DNA of 64,000 bases, from positions 1,367,001 through 1,431,000 of the forward strand of contig NC_083507.1 in NCBI RefSeq assembly GCF_032362555.1, read 5' to 3'. This document shows positions 37,445 to 48,174 of the stretch, one piece after another; positions within the stretch are counted from its first letter, which is position 1; every line of letters starts with the position of its first letter. Below the pieces are notes generated by a model. That model made no database searches. It was given only the letters and a program-made list of their open reading frames with translations, and had not been told where the DNA came from. Both the position numbers and the translations under genes were made by a program. The stretch comes from Amyelois transitella (taxonomy: Eukaryota > Arthropoda > Insecta > Lepidoptera > Pyralidae).

Positions 37445-40400
37445 ATGAGCAGCTCCGAGGAAGTATCATGGATCGCATGGTTCTGCGGGTTGCGCGGCAA
37501 CGAATATTTCTGCGAGGTTAGTGATCAATCAATTACTGTACGCTTGTTTCTCATCTCTGTGGTGATATTGACTAATTTAATCAACTTTCAGGTGGACGAG
37601 GACTATATAAATGACAAGTTTAACTTGACAGGGCTCAATGAGCAAGTACCACATTATAGACAAGCACTGGACATGATCCTTGATCTTGAACCTGGTAAGT
37701 GGGCCTCTCCAACATAGCTTCCTTGGTGTAATAATTATTTTCGATTCCGTCGTGTACCTTTGTAGAGTTGGCTCAAAGCTCATGCTTGAGCTTCAAACTA
37801 TCTTGAACTTCTATTAAATTTTATCCTGATTGATTTCTATTTAGGAATAATATTTCAACAAGTTCTACCTATTTGTGTTCACAATCTTGAATTTTGAGAT
37901 TTTATAATACTCACACTGAACAATACATATAATCACATCTATATCCCTTGTGGGGTAGACAGAGCCAGCAGTCTTGAAGTCTTATAGGCAACATTCAGCT
38001 ATTTGGCTTTATTATAGAATTGAGATTAAAATAGTGTCAGGTATCCTCACACTGATATAATGGTTAAATGTAAGTTACTCGTAATATCTGTCACATTTTC
38101 ACACAAAAACCATAAATAGGTATAGATAAAACAATACAATAATAATCATAGACTACAACTGTTTTATTTTTAATATTTATAGATGATGACCTAGACGACA
38201 ACCCGAACCAATCGGACCTGGTGGAGCAGGCCTCCGAGATCTTGTATGGTTTGATCCATGCCCGCTACATATTGACCAACCGGTGAGACATTATCCATTT
38301 GACCACTTTGGACACCTTTAGGAGTCAATGAGAAACTTTTCCGTTATGCGGCAACACTCTAACCATGTCCAAATTTGTGTGTATGACTTCCTTCCTTCCT
38401 TCTGGTTTTACTCCCGGTTACATCCTTACCACTGGAGTGGGGCCCGACGTAAGCCCTGGATTGGTTGAGTCAGGTTTTTACATGAAGCAATTCCTATCTG
38501 AAAACCTTTGCATGTAAACCTTAACTGAATTGGAAAGTGTTTTTGGAAATCCCGCTGAGAATGGAAGATAAGAAATTTCTTGTTTACGCTGACTGAAGCT
38601 TTCTATAGTTCTACATAAGCTATTTTGTTGACCAATACTGATGAAATATAATTTTTTTTTGCAGAGGTATTGGTCAGATGCTAGAAAAGTTTCAAAATGG
38701 CGACTTTGGTCACTGTCCACGTGTCTACTGTGAATGTCAACCGATGCTCCCGCTAGGTAAGATTGACAGTATTGATTACAGAAAAATAATGATGGAAAAA
38801 AAATAATACGCAGGTATTCAGGCAGGTAATATTATTTATAATACACGCGTAGAGCCACGCCACGCGCGACGTTTCAGGTTTCCTCACGATGTTCTCCCTC
38901 ACCGTAAGAGAATCGGTTTTTCTTTCTTTAGGTATATCTATTATATCTTTCGAATATAGTCATTCATACGTGACCGAATTGGTATTCGAACCTGTTCTTT
39001 TCGCATTTTAACCTGGCACCTTATCGAATCGTACTTACTTCTTCAATACTTTCCCTGTCTACCCCGTAAGGAATAAAGACGATTGTAAGTGAATAGTGCC
39101 GTGTGGTATCTGGCACCATTACAAAAAAGAATAGGACCACTCCATCTCTTCCCCATGGATGTCGTAAAAGGCGACTAAGGGATAGGATTATAAACTTGAG
39201 ATTCCTCTTTTAGGCGATGGGCTAGCAACCTGTCACTATTTGAATTTCAATTCTATCACTAAGCCAAACAGCTGAGCGTGGCCAATCAGTCTTTTTAAGA
39301 CTGGTGGCTCTGTCTACCACGCTAGGGATATAGACGTGATCATATGTATGTATGTTGTAAGTGAACAACTAACATTGAATCCACCACAGGAGTTTTATAA
39401 AAGTACTGACGTAAATTGGTGTGCAAATTTTTTGACAGAGCGTTTTCAATATACAATAAATACCAATTCTATACTAATTAAATTACCAAAAAGACTAAAT
39501 CCACTAAAACCATGGATAACAACAGGTGTATTAAAATCGTTGGATAAAAGAGATCGAATCCACAAATCATTAAAAAAATCTTGCAACGATAAAACTAAAT
39601 CATTTTATATAACATATCGTAGTTGGTGCACAAAGATTGTAAAAAAACTAAAACAAGAATATTACAAAAAAAAATTAGCAAAAAATTTAAATAACGCGAA
39701 GGAGACATGGAAAGTTGTTAAGGAAGTGGGGAATCTTAACAGTAAAAAACAACCGGCTTCTGACCTCCTCTCGATAAGGGATACACCTTCAGAGTCCCTG
39801 GACAATGTCAATGAGTATTTTACTTCAATTGGAAAAGATTTAGCACAAATAACATTAAGTAAATTAAAATCGAAAGAATCAGATTTAGCAGCTAACTTTA
39901 GTAATAATAATGGGCCTGTAAACTCCATATCGTTATATTTGACAGACCACATGGAGGTCACTAGTATAATTAACAGTCTTAAATCTAGTTGCGCCTCAGG
40001 GAATGACGGGATTTGTAATATGTTTTATAAAAATCTCAAAGATATACTTAGTAAACCCTTAGCACATCTTTGCAACATTAGTTTCTCATCTGGTATATTC
40101 CCAGATTGTTGCAAAAAGGCAAATATTATACCCATTTTTAAATCAGGCGATCCAACCAATCCCTCTAATTATAGGCCAATATCACTACTTACCTCACTAT
40201 CAAAAATAATAGAAAAAATTGCAGCTAAAAGATTAACAAATTACTTAGAATCAAATAAACTACTTCCCACTAATCAGTTTGGCTTCAGAACGAAAACCTC
40301 TACAGAAGATGCTGTACTAAACCTTACATCAAAAATATCAAACGCCATAGATGATAAAAAGAAATGTATTGGTGTATTTTTAGACCTACAAAAGGCTTTT

Positions 40401-42700
40401 GATACAGTTTCAATTCCAATTTTATTGACTAGACTAGAAAATCTAGGAATCAGAGGTACTCCTCTCAAATGGTTCTCGAACTACCTCTATAACAGATGTC
40501 AGAGAGTGCAAGTAGATAATCATAATAGCAGCTCTGCTTCCTGCTCCTTTGGTGTACCACAGGGCAGTGTCCTGGGTCCAGTTCTCTTCCTTGTGTATAT
40601 CAATGACCTCTGTAGAATGCAACTACACAATGGCGAGATGCTAATGTTTGCAGATGACACTGCAATCGTTTTTTATGGTTCGTCCTGGAACCAAGCACGG
40701 TTAATAGCTGAATCTGGACTATCGAGGGTGACCTCCTGGCTCGAGAATAATCTACTCTCACTTAATACATCCAAAACTAAATATATTTGCTTCTGTATAA
40801 CAGCTGCAGGGCGTCCAGATAACAATTTTATATTACCCATTCATACCTACCCCTGTAATCTTAAAGCTGAAATTCCATTCTTCTGTCAATGCTCATCTCT
40901 TTGTCGAACTAACACTATAAAGTACTTGGGTGTCTTGATTGACGAACACTTGAATTGGAAACCTCACATAGCTCTTTTAGCAAAACGTGTCCGCAGGCTG
41001 ATGTTTGCTTTCAGGAACCTTAGAACTGTAGCAAATTTTCCTCTACTTATTACTATTTATAAAGCTTTATGCGAGTCTATACTTTGCTATTGTATCTCCA
41101 CATGGGGAGGAGCGGCAGAGGAATATTTTGTTCAAGTGGAAAGAGCGCAAAGAGCAGTCTTGAAAGTACTAATGTTTTTGCCTATTCGCCATCCAACAGC
41201 ACTCCTTCATTTCAGAACTAAAACGTTAAGCGTACGGAAACTCTTTATATCCCATATCTTGCGCAGGTTTCATCGCAACTCAGCGCAGCATATTCCCCTC
41301 ATCGGTCGAAGATATCGCTTTAATGCCCCCTTATGTAAAACCCGCTTTGCTCAAAGAACATATAACTTTTTAGCCCCTAGAATTTACTCATTAATACAAA
41401 AGAGAATTAATATTATTGGATTGACGAGAATGCAGTTTAAGCAACAGATGTTCAACTATCTTTTGCAACTAGATGAATGCGATATTAAACACCTATTGAC
41501 TCCAATTACATAAAATGCGTTACTATAACCTAACCCGAAGATTATATCAAGTATGTATATGTATGTAGGTTTATGTATGTATTTGTGTATGTTTATATGT
41601 ATGTGTATATGTATGTGGATATATATGTATAGGTATATGTGTAGTTTACATAAATTTATCACTTGTTATTACTAATAATAAGTATGCTTCTAAATCCAGG
41701 AGGTGAGGCCTGGTGTCTTGTGTGACAGGCTGTTTCAGCCTATTTCAAGCACCAGTCTTCATGAAATATCTAGCTTAAGAATGATGCTATGTACTAATGA
41801 TACTTCTATGTGTATTTTGTGAAGAAATAAATAAATTTTTACTTTACTTTACCCAGGTCTGTCGGACGTGCCCGGCGAGGCGATGGTGAAGCTGTACTGC
41901 CCCCGCTGCATGGAGGTGTACACGCCGAAGTCATCGCGTCACCACCACACCGACGGCGCCTACTTCGGCACCGGCTTCCCGCACATGGTGTTCATGGTGC
42001 ACCCCGAGTACCGCCCCAAGAGGCCCGCCTCGCAGTTTGTGCCAAGGTAATGTGATGCTGGCCGGAGAGCTGTTCTGGCTATTTGATGTACATTTACTAT
42101 TACTATATTATATTACATATTACTATTTGATGAAGCATCGAAGATGGCTTTTTATCCTATTGATAAGTACATCAGCTAGTTGCATCCTCACCACTCTGGA
42201 GAGGAGCCCGGGGTATGCCTTTGATCATGGATCCTGAATTGGATGAGTCAGGTTTTTACATGAAGCGACTCCCGTCTGACCTCTGCAACCTTTGCAGGGG
42301 AACCTAACCCATGGATCCCTGCTTATACTGGTTTCTTCACGATGTTTTCCCTCACTGTAATAACATCAGTTAGGATTCAAACTAATCAAGTTATGAAAAC
42401 TTTGAAAATAGACAATGGTACATGGCCGAGGTGGGATTCGACCCTGCGCCTTTCTACGTTTCACGCATTTTAACTGAGCACGTTACCGATTTGACCACCG
42501 CCGCTCCCTAATGGGAGCTACTTCATAAGATTTTTCATTAAACTCCCACAATTTACACAAGTATTTAGATTTTTAATATATTGTGTTGCAGGTTGTACGG
42601 CTTCAAGATCCACCCGCTGGCCTACCAGATCCAGCAGCAGGCGGCCGCCAACTTCAAGGCGCCGCTGCGGGGGCTCTCCTACAACAACGGTAAACGCTAG
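37445..42700 (+). CDS. CkIIbeta: Casein kinase II regulatory subunit beta
   Basis: Six coding exons: 37445-37516, 37592-37694, 38183-38282, 38665-38756, 41857-42046 and 42592-42700. All are GT-AG with consistent phases, giving 221 residues. It opens [10 protein letters not shown] (the autophosphorylation site) and has the acidic loop DDDLDDN. The four zinc-ribbon cysteines fall at 109, 114, 137 and 140, the same numbers as in human CK2 beta. They form the beta-dimer contact of the alpha2beta2 holoenzyme. The C-terminal half ([18 protein letters not shown]) is also standard. The frame ends GLSYNNGKR if exon 6 is read through its own possible donor (aacg|gtaaac). Intron 4 holds a 2.5-kb LINE. 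A SINE-1 fragment (37924-38045) and SINE-2 fragments lie in other introns. Confidence 0.95.
39094..39354 (+). mobile_element. SINE-1, complete, with target duplication
   Basis: 261 bases from tagtgccgtgtggtatc to catatgtatgtatg between 11-bp duplications ttgtaagtgaa (39083-39093, 39355-39365). The best copy for defining the family's ends. Confidence 0.9.
39366..41850 (+). mobile_element. Jockey/CR1-like LINE, 5'-truncated, in CK2 beta intron 4
   Basis: An open frame of about 715 residues ends at 41513. It holds the last part of ORF2: reverse transcriptase motifs [48 protein letters not shown] and FADDTAIV, then the C-terminal region. The 3'UTR has a TATG-rich run (41555-41660) and ends aataaataaatttttacttt. 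The ORF is not disrupted, so the insertion is fairly young. The frame's apparent start at 39336 is in the neighbouring SINE and is not real. It lies in the same sense as the gene. Confidence 0.88.
42175..42510 (-). mobile_element. tRNA-derived SINE-2, full length
   Basis: On the minus strand it opens gcggcggtggtcaaatcggt (A-box like) and has a B-box-like gggtcgaatccc. The shared body (cctgcaaaggttgcagaggt) and the tail block cagagtggtgaggatgcaac follow. Partial copies: 35820-36035, 38385-38520, 38830-39020, 60990-61320. Confidence 0.8.
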
Positions 42701-43671
42701 GCTCGGGCGGACACAACGCGTTGATACAGATTACTCCAACACTTACTCTATGCCCAGTCTTGTCTACGGCCCGCGATGGTGTTCGAAATTTAAACACAGA
42801 CAATCAGAATTGTCTGTGTCCCGTCTATGGGCCACGATGTTTTCGAATTAATTAATTGTTGCAGGTCAGTTTTTTGAAAACAACAGTTGGCGTTCTGTAT
42901 GGAATTTGAATTTTTTGATAAAAAAAAATATACCTAATCACCTATTCGACATTTGTCCCGTATAAAACCAACTCTTAAGGTACTGGCGGGAAATAAAAAA
43001 GAAATTTTCAAAGTTGTTAGTTTCATTGAAATAATATGTACATATAGTCGTTTGACAATGAACATTTAAAGGAGTTACGATCTATTTTATTTTTGGTTAG
43101 TGTTAGTAACAAGGTATACATTATTTCTATTATAGTATAGTACTGTTTAGATATATTTTAATTATTTAGGCATTTCTATCTCTTCCACGCGCAAACGACC
43201 AAACTCACCATGTAAATAAATTTCAGATTCATATAACCTTTTCTTTAAAATCTAATGGAATGATTAATAATTAAACTATGCACCAGTTTAAGTCTGTGTA
43301 CATCAAAACTGCATCAAAGATCAATCATTAAAAAAAAATTTCAATGCACAAATTCCTTCTTGCACAAACTTTCACTGCCAGAACGCGTGCTTTTAAAAAT
43401 TAAATAGATTAAACTCTGAATATACCTAGTTTGAAACCTGAAGACGATTTTGATAAACGCTAAGTCATCCTGAAATATTAATAATGAATAAGAAATAAAT
43501 TTATTCAAAGTGATCCTCGTATCTCATTTCAAAATTCATACGTTACTTGGCTAAAATAATAAGTAAATTTGATGAGAAAATAAAACAAAACTAAGAATCG
43601 TTACGGCCGGTCGGGTTGTTTATATAAAGCTATTTCAAAAGCTAATACATTAGAGTAAATGTTACTTTTAG

Positions 43672-43695
43672 TGCCCAAAATGGCTGCGAACTACG
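43672..43695 (+). CDS. CkIIbeta: Possible 24-bp microexon of CK2 beta
   Basis: Between tgttacttttag and g|gtaagt. It is 24 bases long and phase-preserving after a splice from 42689, where it would add VPKMAANY. Good splice sites but very short; unsupported without transcripts. Confidence 0.35.
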
Positions 43696-44450
43696 GTAAG
43701 TTTGCATGAGGTCAAAAATGTTAAAAATATGAGCAAAGTTTTAGAGAGTTTCCGTTCAAAGCTAACTTTCACGCTTGTGTTATAAAAATTTGCCTTGTAA
43801 AAACACTGATGGCTGTTTGACTGACATAAATTAAAATAGATAACGCGTCCTTATCGTTAGATGAATTTATCTAACCGACTTTGTTTTGTCATATATCTTT
43901 TAATTTTTAGTATTAGTGTGTTAAAGTTGGTGAGATTAATGAAAGGTCTTCGAAATTTTGTAGTGTCACATCGGCACAAAACGACGCCAACTTACCTTAA
44001 AAAATGTTTAAATGTGCCTTATTGATATGCATTCGTAAAAGTTAAATTTGTTTATTGAACGCGTCAATAGTTTGCGCGTTGTGTGAGCGACCACTAGCCT
44101 TCGCTACGGCGTTATCTATTTCTATTTATGTCTATGGTCTGTATTAACAAACATGATTTTTCCAAGAGAGTATAAGCGTTCGTTATAATTATCCGATTGC
44201 AAAAAAAGATAGTTAAGTATTCGCGTGAATGTTATATTTTTTGCCACGCTAACTTAATGGTTGGATTTCCGCTTGAGGTGTCTTAAGATTCGTGTTGATT
44301 GAGTTTATGAAGAGAATTTAGTGTGGGTTCAAATTCTAGAAAATCAAATGCACCACCGGTATTCCACGGAAGAAACGGTGTTTTTTTAACTATACAATTA
44401 TTAAGATTAGTATTTAAAAGTGGTTAATTTTTATAATTACATTTAACTTT

Positions 44451-44640
44451 TTATAAATTATACGGGTATTAAAAGCGCACGTGACGTTTCTTTATTTAAT
44501 CTTGGACGTTTCGATTCACGTGACAAGGTTCCGTAATCACCGAGCAACAGACATTTAACATTGTAAGTTGTAACATGATTCGAAACGTCCCAGATAAATT
44601 AGAGGTACTGTACGTGCGCGTAAACCTGTATTATTTATAA
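44451..44640. mobile_element. Imperfect palindromic element, about 190 bp
   Basis: The left arm (ttataaatta...gcgcacgtgacg...ggacgtttcga) is the imperfect reverse complement of the right arm (tcgaaacgtcc...gtacgtgcgcg...ttatttataa). Related half-copies lie at about 54180-54255 and 35745-35815. Looks like a MITE family; superfamily unknown. Confidence 0.55.
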
Positions 44641-47182
44641 ATCATAGATACAATGCAAAGTGAAAGTTAAAAAAAAATAATATAAAACACTTCGAAATTT
44701 CTTTTTAAAATAAAACACTTCCAAAAAATTTGGTCGGACATCAGATTATGTACGCTCTGCCAATGCAGCGTATAATCCGAATGCGTATTGACGGACTGGG
44801 GTCCTATTCTCAAATCGGTGTCTCACTGAACACTTGCGGAAATACACGGGAAAGATTTAAATAAATTCATCACTCAAATTCAAATTTTTTACTCATTATT
44901 ATAGGATACTTCATATCGCTTAATAATTGTCAAAACGTTTGGTTTCACAAGATTGGTTGGCGTCAAATAAATTACTTAAAACTAAGTTTACTGCCGCTTC
45001 CAAGGCGTCAGTGCAGAAGAAGCGGTAACACACTAGAATTTTATTAAATCTATTCCGTGTAATCTTAAGTCGTACCAAATCAACGGCAAATAAGATACAT
45101 ATTTATACTGCATTAATAACGGCGAAGTTGATAAACAGTTTAAGTGAGATGGCAATTTGAAAATATCTCCGACAGCAAGGAGGATCTGTATCAATGACAA
45201 ACAAACACACAAGCGGTGTCACGGGCGGGAACGAGTGTCGCTATCCACATTGTGTTCCACATAGACGTTGTTGTTTCACTTTTCTCACTCTAAATAACTA
45301 GGTTTTCAATTTATTAGTAAATATATGTACATACAAGACAAATCGCTTATGATGTAGCCAAGAAAATAACTTCGATAACGTGTGTTATGTATGGGATATG
45401 TTTGTTGTAAGAATCTTATTCGGATATTTTAAAACTTCTAACACACTTAAATCTCCCCCTTAAACTTTACTGCTTAAACAAAATGATGGTAAAAGAGAGT
45501 TGTAATAAGAGCCAATTTTGTTTGACATCGCGGTGTGATATATATTTTTTTTCTTTTAGAGAGATTTCCGCCTTTAGAATTTTATCATGAAATAACATAA
45601 CAGTAAAAAGGTTTTGTCATTTATTTTTGTAGGTAAATCGGTAGTTGTTTGTACATAGAGTATATTCGGTAAGTTAATACCAATAAAAATTTGATGTTTT
45701 TAGAAACTTTGGGAGTCTACTCAATTTACATCAAAAATATTTTTTTATATATAAAATGAAACAACAACGGCGCACACCAACACAAAACACGTAAAAATAT
45801 TTCCTAGTAATTTAGTAATGGCTAAATTGATAGTTATAATTTTACTACAGTAACAGATTGGTGTATTTGTGAAACTAAACATTGTGTAGCTTTATGTATA
45901 CACTCGCTGGCTAGATGTATAAATAGTTCGCATAAGATTAGGATCATGTTATAAGGTTTTTATTTTTATATCCGATGTACGGCGTTACGTAGCCCCCGAG
46001 ACCTTTCGTTTCTGTATCGGTTTTAGTATAAATAAAAAAGTAATGACAACTATTGGCCTTTTTTCTTGCTTAACCTGCATGGTAACCATGATTCTCGCTA
46101 ATGAATTTATGACGGCTAAAAGTCTACGCAGGCAGAGAAATATTTCAAACATATTTGACAGCTAATCTAAGAGGTAGTAATACTTTTAACTTTAGATATA
46201 TATTATGCGCTTAAGGTTATAATAAAGAGTAAAGCACCAATTGCCGTATCATTCAGACGCCTCTTTCACAAAATGGCGACCATGCCAATCGTCGCAGCGA
46301 TGCGCCGGCGTGGCCGTGTTTTGTGTTCAAATGAAGAGACATTAAATACATTGCATAATGTGAAAATCATGACGAAGCTGTGGAAGGAGGCGACTGCTTG
46401 ATATCGACGATGGGTTTTAGACAATTATAACAAGCACATAATATATCCCTAAAGCTAACTAAATGTACTATTACCACTACAACAAAAGAGCTTTTATATT
46501 GTTCTATTTTATTTGATACTTTTTGTTTCATTATCTATCTCTGTCTGCGCTGACTCAACGATTTCGTGTGGCATTAACACATTTCTAGTCACCCAATGAG
46601 ACGGTAGAAGTGACGCGTAGCTAGCCTCAGTACTTTGCATTAACTTAGTGACTATGTGCTTAGTAAAACGAGCAGGAAGATCTAATGTTTACATACGTAC
46701 GTAGCCACTAAGTTGATAAAATTAGCGTTACGACATTCGCTAAGTAGTCGTGCTAGCAGAATTCACATTAAATGGGCTGGAAGTTATCAGTATTATATGT
46801 CATGGTTAAAATTACGCACTATAATATGAAGGACATAAGAGTTAGCTACCAATGTAGGCGTTGAAGTGACAAGCATAAATAAGTGACAGATTAAGAAAAT
46901 GTATTTCTCTAGAAGATCTTTCATCGTGTGAAGATATCGTTGCGTAGTTACGTACGCCCTGTAATAATATATGTTGGCATACCACTGTCTGATGGTGCTA
47001 GAGAACGTAATTACGCAACGTGTTTTACGCGATGACGCGACCCCTATTGCAAGGAATAAAAAGTTCTCCAGCTTAATTCATAACATAGTATAGTACCACA
47101 AACAGAGCGTAAATTATCAGTGTGAACGGAACCCTTAATTTGAAAAAAAAAATTAACTGAAAGAAATGTTTGTTTGCCACAG

Positions 47183-47380
47183 AAACGAAGACGTCCAGTA
47201 ACATTCCGAAATGATTAAATGTGCGTGGCGCGAGGCGGCGTCGGCGCAGCACCGCTCGATACCTATATACCCGAGCCCTAACATATAACTAATATTTATT
47301 AAATTAATTAAATTATACTATGACCTTATTAAATTAAACAGTTATGTTTTAAATGCAATAAAATTTATTTTCACGTTTTC
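47183..47380 (+). CDS. CkIIbeta: Alternative terminal exon of CK2 beta
   Basis: A strong acceptor (tgtttgtttgccacag) is followed in the right phase by ETKTSSNIPK and a stop at 47212-47214, and an AATAAA at 47357-47362. Splicing from 42689 to here replaces GKR with ETKTSSNIPK. Alternative CK2 beta C-termini are known in Drosophila, so this is plausible. Confidence 0.55.
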
Positions 47381-48174
47381 TGTACTATGCTTTTTATTTT
47401 GGTTCGCCTCAGAATAAAAGATATATTTAATTCTTACAATTTATTAGATTTTACCATGATAACAATAATTCAGGATAGGAACAGTTCTTGGTAGATACAT
47501 TATGTGAGGAAGTTAATAATTTTCTTTATTTACAAATTGGAATCGTCAATTAGACAACAATATTTATAATCCGCCTCACACTGTAATCACAGTCACAAGA
47601 TAGTACACAGGCATTATTATATCACAGCGAAAAAAATTGTCGCCTATTTCTAAGATGGATTACCCGCTTATTTTTAAGTGTTACTTCTTAAAATTATTGC
47701 ACAATAACATTATAAGAGCACTTGAAATATCCACAATTATAATAGGTTAATAAAATCTCACAATCGTCTTAAACAAAACTTTGAATCTTAAACTTTGATT
47801 TTTAACATAAACATTATTTAAGTAAGTTTAAAGAGGTTAAGTAGGTTTAAAGCGGGAACCGCGCATAACTGTATAAACAAAGTACCTACCTACAGTCGGT
47901 GGCAGATATACCTAACTCCCCAAATTCATATGAACCAGCACTATAATATAATATAAATAATATAATAACTGAAAATCGAATTCTCCCCTGATTGGCGGAT
48001 CACAAAATCACAACCACTGTGTAGTTAAATCTTCCCTTCATTCCCCACTATATGAATAAATTCGCCATCACTTCAGGGTCGATGGTAGGTATCTGTTCAT
48101 AACGGCATTCAATCAAAATGTCCTAAGTAAGGTAAAAGTCTATCGTAATCAGGCTACGTTAGTATAAAAACATT
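47381..48174. other. Intergenic DNA between CK2 beta and FPGS 3' ends
   Basis: The genes converge here. AT-rich, and I see no further feature. Confidence 0.5.

Larger units (their letters stand above)
42701..47182. other. Long non-coding interval of CK2 beta (last intron or 3'UTR)
   Basis: About 4.5 kb with few obvious repeats. It includes a palindromic element (44451-44640), a ccgcttccaaggcg/gaagaagcgg repeat (44992-45033, also 36603-36638) and a GC-richer patch near 46240-46340. Confidence 0.5.

Noticed and set aside
39336-39400. LINE ORF start at [11 protein letters not shown]
   Set aside because: The first residues come from the tail of a neighbouring SINE; the LINE is 5'-truncated and has no native start here.
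46255-46340. Additional CK2 beta exon (DASFTKWRPCQSS...)
   Set aside because: An acceptor-like site and 33 open codons, but low plausibility as a CK2 beta tail and weaker than the 47183 exon.
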